A stretch of DNA of 64,000 nt from Symsagittifera roscoffensis (taxonomy: Eukaryota; Xenacoelomorpha; Acoela; Convolutidae). The stretch spans positions 46,130,381 through 46,194,380 of the forward strand of contig NC_087065.1 in the NCBI RefSeq assembly GCF_963678635.1. The letters are read 5' to 3'. The translations under genes were made by a program, and so were the position numbers. A model generated the notes under the pieces. The model had not been told where the DNA came from. It ran no database searches and worked only from the letters and a program-made list of their open reading frames with translations. Shown here in pieces: positions 12,201 to 22,803 of the stretch; the stretch's first letter is position 1; each line of letters opens with the position of its first letter.

Positions 12201-13612
12201 CAGAAAAATTTTAACTAACTATTTTTGAAGACATTTTTTTTATATCATTCAAAAGATATTGTTGCCCTGATCTTAAAAACGAATAGATATTTCACCTGTG
12301 ATTATTTTTCGTAAAATTATGGGGGTTTAAAGATTGTTATTTTGGCCAATTCGGGACAAATAACCTGCGATACATTTCGCGCTATTAACGCGTAAGCGGA
12401 GATTTAATCAGTCTTAGAAATTGTTCCAAATTGGTTGAAACAATCTTATCTGCCATAATTAATTTGTTACAAGGAGCGAAATCTATCTTCTCGAACTTAT
12501 ATGGCGTGTGGGGGGGGGGGGGGAGGAATATAAATTCATTTTTTTATATTCAATTTTTTGATGTTATTATGCTGCATAAACCTTAAAAGGCAGTCGGAAC
12601 ATTCAGGGCTTTGCCCTGATACGAGCATTCTTGTTCCAATTTAGGATGAAAACTTGTGCGAAATGTCTCTACAATTTTCGCGAAGCCTAGCTTCAATTTA
12701 AAAAAATTACCCAGCACAGGCAGCATTGCTTCAGAAAAAAAAACGTCTACAAAAACTGAGATAGTTAACAGAAAACTAAACTAAACTAAAAAAAATATAG
12801 CACTTAGCTGCATTATTTTTTACATCAGCACTCTTGAAGCGCATTTCCATCAGAGTTATAGATTGGCGGCAACTATCTATGGCAAATAATAGCTCTCATG
12901 TTCAAAAATCAGTTAGTTATAAATACCATCAAGATTTCCATCTCTTCAGATTAGAGAAACTTAAGATTTTCATGTTTCATCGGTCATGTTTTATCATCAG
13001 CTTAGCTAGTCAAAATTAGGAGAGTCATCTGCCCCATTTCGCTTTAGGGAGTCCTGGTGGCTTTCTTCGTAAAAAAAATGTGAGTTCACAATATTCATTA
13101 AAAATATAGTCCAGATAAGTTCGCGCAATGACTGTTATTGAACAATCAAATCTGCAACACCTCAATTATCAACGTTTACAACAAAGCTTAAAACCTAAAT
13201 AAACCAAAGTACCCTTCCACTGCACCACCAGGTCAAAACGTACGAACTGCAATTTTTCTCAGATGATCTTATGTATTCAATTGCAAGATCGAAAAGCCAT
13301 CCACGATTATAAAATTTTATGGCCTCTTATTCCAATGATTGTAGGTAGAATTCAGCCACCAACTTATCAGATCTTTTGCTGTGAAATAAATGTTCGCTCA
13401 ATTTAGCATTAATGAAAAATGATTAATGAGAAATTACGCTTGATCAATACTTACAAATTAAGGTCTAAAATAGTCACGAATCTTCAACACTTAAAAAGCC
13501 AACTTCTGAAATATAAGAAATTTTGTCAGAAAACAAGCCTTACCAGTTTCTCATTCGCATTCACAACGTTGTTGATATCAAGTTTCTGTAGAACCCTGCA
13601 TTCATTATCCAT
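298..13612 (-). CDS. TACC-like acidic coiled-coil protein (partial, 10 exons visible)
   Basis: Exons in transcription order: 13544-13612, 9958-10208, 7644-9102, 6959-7380, 6763-6821, 6401-6693, 5621-5688, 643-1003, 485-544, 298-377. All junctions are GT..AG and phases agree throughout, giving about 1,040 residues; the gene runs off the left edge. The start ATG directly follows a TTTTCAG acceptor. Seen: an acidic Ser-rich centre; two copies of a block with D-P-F-K/A-S-S...S-P-P motifs; five proline clusters of FPPPP type; and a C-terminal charged heptad-like segment in the last two exons. Known: TACC proteins carry repeated 'DPF...SPP' (SDP) motifs and a C-terminal coiled coil that binds XMAP215/ch-TOG and Aurora A at centrosomes and spindles. 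Inferred: a TACC homologue acting on microtubules; the FPPPP array also suggests Ena/VASP binding. The diagnostic TACC coiled coil mostly lies outside the window, so the family call is moderate. Codon use is AT-rich like neighbouring host genes. Confidence 0.6.
2016..2394 (-). other. Possible alternative first exons inside a TACC-like intron
   Basis: An ATG preceded by an in-frame stop opens a 63-nt frame (2332-2394) ending at GTAAGT. A second open segment, 2016-2131, begins after CATTAG and ends at a possible GTATGG donor. The phases allow joining to each other and then to the 643-1003 exon. The predicted 60 residues match no family I recognise. It could be an alternative promoter for a short TACC-like isoform, an unrelated small gene, or chance. 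Confidence 0.25.
3108..3290. repeat. Dispersed repeat family 'CTCTTTGAATTTCTAGAA', copy
   Basis: Shares, with drift, an ordered series of short blocks (GCTCTTTGAATTTC, GATTGACACTTTTTT, ACTGGATCAATAAGT, CTAGAAGT) with segments near 4096, 23473, 24661, 26995 and 29650. Member ends are not clear; it is probably the tail of a SINE or MITE family. Confidence 0.5.
4096..4290. repeat. Dispersed repeat family 'CTCTTTGAATTTCTAGAA', copy
   Basis: Contains 'TTTCGAGAACAATTTATG' then 'ATTGACACTTT', and ends in the 'TGTTCAATAGTTGAGCTTGC' block shared with copies at about 23650 and 24795. Confidence 0.5.
4761..4825 (-). repeat. tRNA-derived SINE head
   Basis: On the minus strand it reads with an A-box-like TGAGTGGTTAG and a B-box GGTTCGAATCTC at tRNA spacing. 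It is not a functional tRNA gene: the acceptor ends do not pair and AT-rich SINE body sequence follows. A comparable head and body recur at about 38286. Confidence 0.55.
6475..6667 (-). repeat. SDP-type repeat block, copy 2 (within TACC-like exon 6)
   Basis: Same order of motifs as the block at 7917-8103: acidic lead, DPFKSS, MMMDSPPLPRKN, acidic DYDN lead, DPFASS, SSSPP. Only a few residues differ. The two copies sit in different exons about 1.3 kb apart. Confidence 0.7.
6963..7130 (-). repeat. FPPPP motif array in TACC-like exon
   Basis: Five closely spaced proline clusters, four of them FPPPP and one FPSPP, each preceded by acidic residues. F/L-P-P-P-P preceded or followed by acidic residues is the consensus ligand of the EVH1 domain of Ena/VASP proteins. 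The underlying DNA is an imperfect 24-27 bp GA-rich repeat. Confidence 0.7.
7917..8103 (-). repeat. SDP-type repeat block, copy 1 (within TACC-like exon 3)
   Basis: About 62 residues with two 'DPFKSS / NPFASS' cores, each followed by M-rich spacing and SPP, plus an intervening SPPLPRKN. It is nearly identical in amino-acid sequence to the block in the exon at 6401-6693, so an exon segment was duplicated within the gene. Confidence 0.7.
9604..9745. repeat. Dispersed repeat, copy A (paired with 33193-33345)
   Basis: Shares TGTTCCGACCATT, ATGGGGAGGAACTTTGTATT and a downstream CCCTTTCAGTC block with 33193-33345. Function unknown; probably an old interspersed element. Confidence 0.5.
10209..13543. 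other. TACC-like intron 1, no coding signal
   Basis: 3.3 kb of AT-rich sequence. It contains a direct duplication of GCTAAACTGAATTAACTGGTA (about 11098 and 11131), a poly-G run at 12510-12523 and diffuse repeat fragments (for example the 'ACAGAGGCAAAGCTGA' block near 11302). I see no conserved gene in it. Confidence 0.5.
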
Positions 13613-13961
13613 CTGAAAACAAAAAACATGAAATCACTCTTACCATAAAGTTAGCCCTGTTGATTACTCATCCAAATGACTTGCTTCACTTGAGAATACC
13701 TATTTAGGACAATGATATCACCCTTAATCTTATATTTCTAGGAACTAGCCCCAGTCATTTCCGACAAGACATCAACTAATTGACACTTTACTTCGTCCAA
13801 ATCCGCACACAATTGAAGTCTTTCGTTAGGCAATCAGTAATTAACTGAACAATAGTTGGCCGCACTATAAATACCACATATCTTCTCGGGATAGCATTCA
13901 AAACTTTAATCCATTCTCTATCCTCAACAGAATTTAGTACAAAACCTAACATTACCCCAAA

Positions 13962-14429
13962 ATGTCTTATTCAGCCAAAAGCGAAGTTCAACAAGAACAG
14001 AGGTTCTCAGTGTGTGGGGGCGGCTCCGTCGTGATGCTTCCGGAGGCGACTCTGAGCGGGACGAGTAGCGAGGTGGTTCCCGGGGTGTTCTACAGACACC
14101 AAAGCGCCCACAAAACAGAGAAGGCAGATGCACACGGCAGAAGCTCCAGGGTCGAGGCGGTAAGTAGACAACCCCCTCTCTCCCCTTCCTTACCCCATCC
14201 CTCATTAACCATTTATTGATCGTAATATAAATAGATGGTAACTAATTAATCTTGCTTTATGCTCCATTTAGACCCGATTCGAAAAAAGGGACGCAGCCGG
14301 ACGACAACTTGAGACTGTAAGTAGCAATAAAATTATGAAAAAAAAACTTTCAAAAAAAAGACCAAGACCAATTCTAGAAAAATATTATATTTTCAGACGC
14401 ACCGAGAACTCATTACGCCAGGATGTTAA
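13962..14429 (+). CDS. Small three-exon gene, function unknown (91 aa)
   Basis: Exons 13962-14159, 14272-14316 and 14397-14429. Introns of 112 and 80 nt have GTAAGT donors and TTTAG / TTTTCAG acceptors, and all are phase 0, so the frame stays open from ATG to TAA across both junctions. An AATAAA lies at 14550. The 91-residue product is hydrophilic, with a Gly/Ser-rich start, a basic middle and a short charged C terminus ending in Cys. It has no signal peptide or membrane segment, and I do not recognise the family. It runs head-to-head with the TACC-like gene, about 350 bp from its first exon, so the two may share a promoter region. The first exon is markedly more GC-rich than its surroundings. 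Support is the gene structure, not homology. Confidence 0.55.
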
Positions 14430-14549
14430 GGAAGACATCAACTAGAAGCTTCAAGTGCATCGAAATTCCCTCATTGTTGATCTCTGCTTTGATTATTGAT
14501 CGATGAACTGTCACTCATAATTCGTTAAGTGCTCAATTTTCCGCTAAAC

Positions 14550-14555
14550 AATAAA
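14550..14555 (+). terminator. Polyadenylation signal AATAAA
   Basis: About 120 nt downstream of the stop codon of the small gene at 13962-14429, on the same strand. Confidence 0.4.
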
Positions 14556-14683
14556 GTTTGCAGGCACCTTTTTTCCAACATTGAAACACCACAGGAGTCG
14601 AACAACATGCAATTAAGCCTAACAACGTTTCTGATACCAAATTATTGATTTGATTCACGAAAATTTCCAAAATTAACTGCGAA

Positions 14684-14714
14684 CCCCCCCCCCCCCCCCC
14701 CCCCCTTCCCCCCC
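14684..14714. repeat. Poly-C tract
   Basis: 22 C, two T, then 7 C. Similar long G/C homopolymers occur at 12510, 22968, 32610, 52716 and 52817. Confidence 0.95.
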
Positions 14715-16902
14715 TAACTTTCCATCGCTTTGTTTAAGTTCGTATGCTACCTAAGCAACCATGGACAACAGTTTAGCTCATGCCCTTTAAAACGAGCGTT
14801 AACCCGGGTACCTCAAAAAAATTCACTAAAGCTGTCTGGTAGATCACACTAAACCCTTCCAGTCGTCATTCAAGCTCAATAAGAACATTTTAAGCAACTT
14901 GCTGTTGAAAAAAATTTTGGAATTTTTTGTTTTTAAGACAGGCGATTGGCGAGATAGTTAACTATTTTAAGCAATCAAAGTGACAAGACCATTACTTTTA
15001 TTCTTTCAGTTAAACGAAAACATTTCTTGAATCTCATTGAAATTTTGTACTCACTGAAGTCCAGCGCCTCTAAATCAAACAAACAGGCTGACAGATTCGA
15101 AAAAGAATACTGCCACTTAATTGCGCTGAAGTTAAGGTGCTACTTTTTAAATTTCATTCTGATACTGAAAAACACAAACAGTCTTTTCTTCGATACGCTC
15201 TGAGAAAACCGTGCTACGTGCCTAGCCTTTCTAATCTATACAGAAGATATGGCAACAAAAACTTGGATATGAAAAAAGACTGTTCGAAAATTACAAAAAA
15301 ATGTCTAAATTAAAGCTTTGGGTTCTCACAATTCCAAGCCGGAAGCGTTTATTATCACAAACCAAAGAAAAGCTTCACGCCGCTTTCGATAATAAACACA
15401 CAAATCATGGCTCACTAGCCGCCAGAGAATTAACCGTGTTTTCACAAATAAAAAGATGAAAAAACTAGATCTACCAAAGATTCTGTTTGTTTGTCTTGAT
15501 TTGGACTAAATAAGTTCATTTTGGGAAAAAGCGCTAAGTGAGACAACTTAATTCTACATTAGCCTCGGAAACCTTATGAAGCGGTAATAAAGCTGACAAT
15601 ACTTAAGCAGACGCCGTTTGAGCCAAAAAAAAGGTTTACTCATTTAAAAAAAAATTAAAGTCCCCCTCAAAACAGACACACATAAGAACTAGCGAAGATA
15701 GCCCGTTACAAAAAAAGTATATTAAAAAAAAAATTAGAGTCGTTTTTTCTGCGTGGTGTGATAAAAGGAATTTTCTTAGGTATATTCGACAGTCATAGTA
15801 CAAAAAGGCTAATTGGACAACAGTTTTTGTTAAAAAATGGCTAGAAAAACAAAAAAATCATTTCAAAATCCGTGAATTTGAGCAGATTCCCAAAATGGCG
15901 CAAAAAACTCCAAAAACCAACTTAACTGGGAAGAAAATTAAGTTTTCACGGCTTGAATAAAGCATAAATAAGATATAATTAACCTTCTCGCTCGCATTGT
16001 TCGCTCGAAGTTAGACTAAAAATCAATAATATCAAACCGGTTTTTCTCAAGACTGGGACAACTTTTTTAAACTTTTCAAGTGTCGTTCGAATTACGTTTG
16101 AAACGGCTTTAATATGATATATACTTCGACCCATTCCAATAATTACTTGTGGTACATGTTTTGCGTTGAAAGAAAAACAAACAACCGAACAAAACTCCTC
16201 TCCCTTTTCAATAGTCGGAATAAAACACTTCAGTCTCTCGTCAATCTGAGGCCACTACACCAATATATACATTCACTACTCCTTATTACAATAGTCTAGA
16301 AAACGATAATGCTTTTAATGGAGTCCGAATAGCATGAAAGAGCTTTGATAAGAACATACAACTCACTGCGAACATTCATTGAAGTATCTGAAGTAATGTA
16401 AAAATAATCAAGCCTAGGCCATAGTTACTTTCCTTTTTTCCAGAAGGGTAGGAAAAATAATTGTCATCATTGAAAATTAATTTGGACTTAAAATACCTTT
16501 CCGACATATCCTTGCAACAAAGATACAAAAAAGATTAAATAGGGAAGTGTTGATCCAGAAAAAAATTTAAACTTCGCAAAATAATCCCATAAGAGGAGAA
16601 AACTTTAACATCAACAATTATCAGCCTTTAAATGATTTGGGCACAGCAATCCACCCGTCTTAAGAAATTGACGGTAATTTGAAAAAAAAAACAACCTTCA
16701 AAATTGATAATGAAGGAGTTTCACGTGGTTTTCATTGTCTTTTAAAGTTTTTCACACTTCGACTAGATGATCATTACTAATCAATTGTCGTGTCGAATGC
16801 TTTGAAATCGATTGATAACGCCCGGAGAAAAACATAAGACATAACCTTAACCTTAGCTTTTGCAAAGAAAAAAACGCTATTTTTATCCCTGTTTGCGAGA
16901 TT

Positions 16903-16954
16903 GGATCAATTGAGCAGAGTGGGGGGCGTGGGAGTGAGATTGCTCAATTGATCC
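16903..16954. repeat. Perfect 14-bp inverted repeat (hairpin)
   Basis: GGATCAATTGAGCA at 16903-16916 is the reverse complement of TGCTCAATTGATCC at 16941-16954, with a 24-nt G-rich loop. Confidence 0.85.
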
Positions 16955-16961
16955 GCGAGAT

Positions 16962-17009
16962 CTCCTACCGGAAACCTCTCCTACCGGAAACCTCTCCTAC
17001 CGGAAACCT
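16962..17009. repeat. 16-bp tandem repeat, three exact units
   Basis: CTCCTACCGGAAACCT is repeated at 16962, 16978 and 16994, followed by a degraded fourth unit. It starts 8 bp after the hairpin at 16903-16954. Confidence 0.9.
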
Positions 17010-17177
17010 CTGCCACCAGAATCTTCTTCTTCTTCACTGGCATAATAAACTGATTTTACCATTGCTCATAAATGTTGCACGTGTTAGCGCTTCAAATATA
17101 TTTACAAGGCCAATTATCACAAAATACAATTTGATATGAAAACGAGATAATAACGCTACATAAACCCGAGAATTGGG

Positions 17178-18584
17178 TCATAGTTCCGATCTATCGGTAA
17201 TGCTTTTTATTGATTGTACTAAATCAGTCAATTTGGAGACAACTTCTTGTCTGTATTCGTCCATCTCAGAATCTAACTGTATCTTTTCCCCTACTCCGCT
17301 TCGTAAATCCTTTTCCACCAATAGATTCACTAACACAGGTTTCAAACTTTCAAGCCATTTTTTGAACTGTGATCTGACACAAATGTCATCTTCAGTAAAT
17401 TTGCGAGCAGCATCAATCAAAACTTCAAAAACATTCAAATTAACGGTCAAATTTGGGCTAGTAAAAGCTTTGTGTATTAATTTACAAGAGCACGATATTT
17501 TCTTTATGACCGCCGCTACTTCGTACTGTTTTCTTCTTGTCGGATCATGAGCTTCGGTCTCTTGAAGCGCGAACGCAGCCTCAGAAAGCAAATCCATTTG
17601 AAGCTGCAGTACTCTGTGACTTGGTATATAATCACTTTCAGCTAACTTGCACAGAAGCTGAAATCCGCTCATATCTCCGAACACTTTCTGGGCAAATGGG
17701 AAATTTCTTATTAGTGCAGATAATGCATTAAATGCTGATTTCGTCACTTTCGAATCAATTTTTGAATCCATAGATCTTGTTAGAAATTGTAGAATTTGTC
17801 CATTTTCAATAGCAAAGACCTTTAGCTTTTGGTTGCTTTGCAAGCACGCTGATAATGTTTTCAGAGCAGCTTGTTTTACTGAAGCTTCAGAATGGTTGTA
17901 AATATGTTTTATTAATTCCAATCCATTCATTTTTAAGATAAAATCTTCCGCATTATCAATTTGATGGACATAATATGTCAGATCTTCTAGCTTCGGTAAA
18001 ATGAAGTCATGATCAAGCTCATGAATAATTTGACTTCTGAAATAATTTGTGATCTCTTTCACTATTTCAGACTCTGTTTTCATTTGTTTGTTCATTTCTG
18101 CGAAATCTTTTCTGAGTTCCTCGATATCACGATATTTCGACAGATCGGCCAGGTTTTCATTTTTCGGTCCGTCATCTGGTAAACCAGACAATTTAGATTT
18201 CAACTCTTCACCCGATAGATGGTTAAACTTCCCGGTGTGATCCACCCACGCGTTACTTTCATCCAATTTACCATTTTTCACGTCAGTGTCGTCCAAAAGC
18301 TTAGCCTCTTTCAATCCTGTCTGCAGATTCATTCTGTAATGCAAACCTGACGGTAACACTTGACCTGGTTTGACCTTTTGCCAATATCTCGAAGGTATGA
18401 AAAGTTCAGCTTCTTTTTCTTCCGGCCCATTTGGATTTCCACTCAGACCTTTAATCTCCATTTGACTATCTTCGTTGTTTTGATTTTCCACTACCTCTCG
18501 TACAAAAACGACCGAATTGTCTTCACTAGGGTAGATTTCAACGGCACTTAAAGTAAACAAAACAAGAAACAAAATAATCGACAT
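17178..18584 (-). CDS. SIL1: SIL1 nucleotide exchange factor (ER, BiP co-chaperone)
   Basis: A 468-residue single-exon coding frame; human SIL1 is 461. SIL1 releases ADP from the ER Hsp70 BiP/HSPA5. Residues 1-17 form a hydrophobic signal peptide, followed by an acidic luminal stretch. The segment at about residues 140-185, with 'YRDIEELRKDFAEMNKQMK', matches the conserved SIL1 motif before the armadillo-repeat core, and the rest is alpha-helical ARM/HEAT-like sequence. The C terminus is RSEL, which resembles a KDEL-type ER retrieval signal. An in-frame ATG 75 nt further upstream exists, but a T-rich tract ending in CAG lies between it and the chosen ATG, 9 nt upstream of the latter. I therefore treat that tract as a splice acceptor and start at the signal peptide. 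It lies tail-to-head with FKBP12, same strand, about 385 bp apart. Confidence 0.85.
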   Translation of the reverse strand: MSIILFLVLFTLSAVEIYPSEDNSVVFVREVVENQNNEDSQMEIKGLSGNPNGPEEKEAELFIPSRYWQKVKPGQVLPSGLHYRMNLQTGLKEAKLLDDTDVKNGKLDESNAWVDHTGKFNHLSGEELKSKLSGLPDDGPKNENLADLSKYRDIEELRKDFAEMNKQMKTESEIVKEITNYFRSQIIHELDHDFILPKLEDLTYYVHQIDNAEDFILKMNGLELIKHIYNHSEASVKQAALKTLSACLQSNQKLKVFAIENGQILQFLTRSMDSKIDSKVTKSAFNALSALIRNFPFAQKVFGDMSGFQLLCKLAESDYIPSHRVLQLQMDLLSEAAFALQETEAHDPTRRKQYEVAAVIKKISCSCKLIHKAFTSPNLTVNLNVFEVLIDAARKFTEDDICVRSQFKKWLESLKPVLVNLLVEKDLRSGVGEKIQLDSEMDEYRQEVVSKLTDLVQSIKSITDRSEL

Positions 18585-18968
18585 TTTCGCAATCTGAAAA
18601 AAAAAACGGTCGCTTTCAGTGAATCTATTACTTCGGAAGACTCCTGCAAGAAATAGCATACAAATAAAGTATACTGCAATTATTTTCGCTTAGTAAAGAT
18701 TTGTTCACCGTAAAAATATGAATTATTCCTCAAAGATATTATCAAATCGCTATCGAAAACGAAACCAAATTCGTAATCAAACAGCCTCAAAGATATGAGA
18801 GGTTATATCAAACATGCATCTTCAGACAATTATGTAGTCGAAGCAGTTTCAATATGTTTGGAGCACGCATAGAAAAGTTTGAGTCATCTGCAGCATGTAC
18901 AGTCAAGTCAATTGAGTTGTCAGAAGATGAATAAGGAAACAAATATCTAATGTTGCCACAATCGTAGT

Positions 18969-19795
18969 TCAGTTGATCTTCAGCAACTCCACATCAAATA
19001 TGAGAGTGGCGTTCGGCGGGATGACCCCTGCTGCCCCTTGGCTCCCATAACCATACTCGGGTGCAATGGTGAACCTAGCCTTCTGCCCTAAAGCATTTCA
19101 CCAATACTTTAAATTTCAGTTGAACATTATTCGGAAAACTCAACTGAAGATTATCAGTGACATCTTCCTAGTTCAGTGATCAACCAAAAAAAAGAAACGT
19201 TATAATAGTCGAACTACGCTTAGGGACACCTATATAAATTATCAAATCAAAAATAAGATCGATCACGAGAACGCACCATTTAGCCTTCTAAAAATTGTTT
19301 CCACAATAATCACTTTGAATACAAGAGAAAAACCAATTTTTTTTTCTAAATTCTATTATTTGAACGGTAGAGTGTTTTAATCACCATGCTTTGTTTTTTT
19401 TAAACTGTTTGGCTAATGTTGAAATTTTTGTCTCATTCAGGAACTCTTTAGAATATTTTTTCGATTATTGGGTACTAATTATCATTTCATCTGCAGCACT
19501 ACATGAGAAAAAAACAAGACATCAGAAAAACTGACGAAAGTCATGATTGCATCGTCATTATGATATGAACTCTTCTCTTACCTAGCGACAACTGAGGCAC
19601 GCCCTCGTCCCACCCCTTGATGACCTGGCCGACACCGACTGTGAAGGAGAACGGCTTTCCCCTGTCTCGGGAGGAGTCGAACTTCTTTCCGTTGGTGAGT
19701 GTGCCAGTGTAGTGCATCTGGATCTTGTCCCCCTTCTTGGGGAAGTTGGTCCCATCTCCGGCAGAGAGCAACTCAACTTTCAAGGGCTGCGACAT
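18969..19795 (-). CDS. FKBP1A: FKBP12-type peptidyl-prolyl cis-trans isomerase
   Basis: Two exons, 19582-19795 and 18969-19087, with GTAAGA..TTTAG borders and a phase-1 junction, give 110 residues; FKBP12 is 108. It is a cytosolic prolyl isomerase that binds FK506/rapamycin and modulates ryanodine receptors and TGF-beta receptor I in animals. Visible: the [11 protein letters not shown] beta-strand entry, 'HYTGTL', '[13 protein letters not shown]', the '[12 protein letters not shown]' pocket strand, and in exon 2 '[13 protein letters not shown]...[14 protein letters not shown]'. The pocket residues Tyr, Phe, Asp, Val-Ile and Trp are all in place. A CTTCAG acceptor lies 10 nt before the ATG. 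Nothing is missing; it is a normal single-domain member. The two exons are separated by a 494-bp AT-rich intron with no other content that I can see. Confidence 0.93.
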
Positions 19796-20218
19796 TATTT
19801 CGAACTGAAGGAGATTAAAAATTGAATGTATAAAACCACCAAGTCTTAGTACAAACCTAATATCACAGTGCGATTGAGGCAAGAAAAGCACGTAGCACGC
19901 CACCATTATTGAAGCAGAAGTCAGATATCTTGTTAAAATCACGATGCTGCATCGAAATTCAAGAAGTTTTTCTCAAACAGATGAAAGAACGCTTACATTT
20001 TGACATCCAAATCATTGCAGAACAAGCTTCAGTATGACACCTCATTCGAACCACTTCAACTTTCTCAGAGATAACTAATAATTTGCTGCGATTTTCAAGA
20101 TTAAACGTGATTTCTAGATTCTCTAGCACTCATGAAAGCTCATTTGGGAAATGTAACCAGGGCAAATAATCCTTTGTAAAAACGATGGACAATGGGATTT
20201 TTTGGGTCCACTCATTGC

Positions 20219-20368
20219 TTGTCTTGTAGCTACAGGAAAATGATGAATTAAGAAAAGAGAAAAAATCTAAAAATCGTAGAAAAATCTGAAGAAAACGTCT
20301 TGTCTTGTAGCTACAAGAAATTGATAAATTAAGAAAAAACTAAAAATCGTAGAAAAATATGAAGAAAA
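20219..20368. repeat. Tandem duplication, two about 75-bp copies
   Basis: TTGTCTTGTAGCTACA followed by an A-rich body ending CGTAGAAAAAT-TGAAGAAAA occurs at 20219-20296 and again at 20299-20368 with a few substitutions. Confidence 0.8.
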
Positions 20369-21405
20369 TCACAAAACTCTAGGAACTCAATTAAGTGAAC
20401 CTTTACAGGAACACAACCAAAACACTAGCAATTTCAGATATGAGAGGGTAGTTTTCGAGAAAAATCGAAAAATTTAAAAAACGGTCAAGAAATCGAAAAT
20501 TTGACTTTTTCGAGGGAAATACCTTTTAGGGTGAAAATATTGTAAGTGGTCGCTAAAGCCGGGAAGCTTCTATCTTTATTGACCCGTTATCTTTATCAGA
20601 CCAGCAATCTCAGATTTGGAAGGTTGGTTTTCGAGGAAAAGCGAAAAGATTATAAAAATAACGGTAAAAAAAGCAAAAATTTCCTTTTCCAATTGCCATA
20701 ACTTAATAAGTAAAAAAAATGGGCGCAGCCGCTAATGCAGGGGGGAGTTTTTTTCGTTCAATCTTTTGAAACCGAAATATCAGATTTAGCAGGGTAGTTG
20801 AGAAAACCAAAAAAAATCAGAAAATGGTTCAAATATTCTTCCACATGCTTTTTCGAAGGCTGCAGAAAAAAGGTAAAAAAACAGACTAGGGAGAATGCGG
20901 GCACACATGGAAGTAGACGGTCTTTCCAATGATACCCGTTTTTTGTGACAATCGATAGAAAAATATAAGAGAAAAACATTAATAAACCTATCCGATACAT
21001 TTTCATAATACCTGGTTCCATCATTTTCATCGTTTCAAACAAAATAAAATTTAAAAACCCTTTCACATATATTTTCATAATGCCTGTTTTCATCAAACAG
21101 GAATTCCAAGCAAACATGCCATGCAAGACATTCAACATTCAAGCTTAAGTTAGCGACGGAACAAAACTTACGAAGCGGAAACAAAGCCGACAATTTTTAA
21201 GCAGACTCCCGTTGAGCAAAGAAAGAAGAGATTTTGAAAGTTTTTTTTTTAAACTTCAAGTTATCTTGAAACAACAACGAACAACACTTGCAACTAACAC
21301 GAACAGCACTTGCAACTAAGACGACAGACCTTGAGCAGACAAACTGAAGTCCGGCAAAAAATAAACGGAAAAAATTTTTCAATGCATATATAGTAAAAGA
21401 AACAA

Positions 21406-21470
21406 GGTCCGAACGGACTTCAAAACCCGGAACTTAGGGTGCGAAGGCGACGGCGTTATCTCTAAGCCAA
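21406..21470 (-). repeat. tRNA-derived SINE head
   Basis: The minus strand shows GGCTTAGAGATAACGC (A-box-like) and GGGTTTTGAAGTCCG (degenerate B-box), ending in a short GGTCCG..CGGACC stem. It is an inactive tRNA-like sequence. Confidence 0.45.
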
Positions 21471-22803
21471 GTGCAAAGGAACCTGTAAGTTGTTAAGATG
21501 CAATCATAAAGCAAGTTAAAAATATGAAAGAAGATGTTGACGGGGAAAAGACTAATTCACGATTACAAGAGACTAGTTTTCGCAAAAGTAAATAGGGTAA
21601 GACACCAAAAGAGAATGTACAAAAATATATGTATTTATGTATAATATATATAATAAATGTATATATTCATATGAGTTTGAAAATTGACAAAAAATGTAGA
21701 TGCAGATATAACAATGACTTATGATGGCTATAGGCCGTCACACTACCTAGCATTGGGAAAGTTTCCGGCAAGTTCTTTTTTGTTTTGATCCACTACTTGC
21801 TTCAGAGACGGTATTCTGCAGTCCCGATAGGGTATGCGTGTTTAAAGGTGGTGAAATGATGGCGTGCTTAGAGGAGTTGGTGGGTGCATGCAGAGTGGAC
21901 AAACAGGCGAGCAGAGGAGTTAGCATAGCAGTGCTAGCATTAAAGGTTGCGTGTCTCAGTTGTGTAATATATGCGTACGTGTAGAAGAAGGCTTAGAAGT
22001 AGCGACAGTGGGGACTTGTATTTTGGATAGGGATGAATTAGAAACATTTAGTAGAATCATTAGACTCTTTTGTAGAGTTTATTTGAGATTGTTTGTCTTC
22101 TTTAGTAGTTGACACCCTTTTCCTGCATGGTGTGTAGCTACATGTCCATTTTTCTTGCAATGTTCTTTATTTTTCAGATATTATGTCTTCATGTGTAAAA
22201 TTCTTGCAGAACTTTGTCTCCGAGAAGGAAGGAGGAAGAATCGGAGTGTCTGAACTGTTATCAGGTCTTCTTTCCTCAAGTGGACGTCGACTCGATACAG
22301 TCCAACTGGAACCTTTTTGGGGTTCTAGTTTCATCAATTTAAAGCTTAAATTCTGATCCATCACGATTCTATCCTAGTTAATTAGACTACGAGTCAAACG
22401 CATTAGTAATAACGCTAATTCAGTTTAATGATGCAGATATTTTAACATACAAACTTCAGAAGAGTGATCAAGTTTACTTCAAATTCGCAAAAGACAATTT
22501 ACAAATTTCGGAGATTTTTGAGCTATTCAATTTGTCTTTTTACGTTCCAAACTGAGTGAGTTCGACTTAGCTTGAAATTTGAAAAAATATATGCATGAAA
22601 AAGCTTTGATCAGTAGAAAACATCAAATGTTATAAATTGAGAGAACAGTTATGACTGTGGAGAGTTAAAGGCAATTAAGCCTGTCGAGTGATGATGCCTT
22701 GCATCATTGCTTTGTGTTGCTTGATATCTAATCGGGATTGCTCGACCGATCCATCGACATAATGTTCGAAAAATTCCTATCATAGTTTAGTTAGACTGTT
22801 TGG

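Larger units (their letters stand above)
14556..17177. other. Intergenic region between the small gene and SIL1
   Basis: AT-rich with no convincing gene. It holds the poly-C tract, diffuse repeat fragments, and at 16903-17009 an inverted repeat followed by a 16-bp tandem repeat. Confidence 0.5.

Noticed and set aside
20758-21138. 126-residue Phe/Leu-rich minus-strand frame
   Set aside because: The hydrophobic content comes from A/T-rich repeats and a local duplication (ATTTTCATAATGCCTG/ATACCTG); no splice or start context.
22167-22364. 65-residue minus-strand frame with hydrophilic composition
   Set aside because: Looks slightly exon-like, but I find no partner exon, splice site pair or family; left as intergenic.
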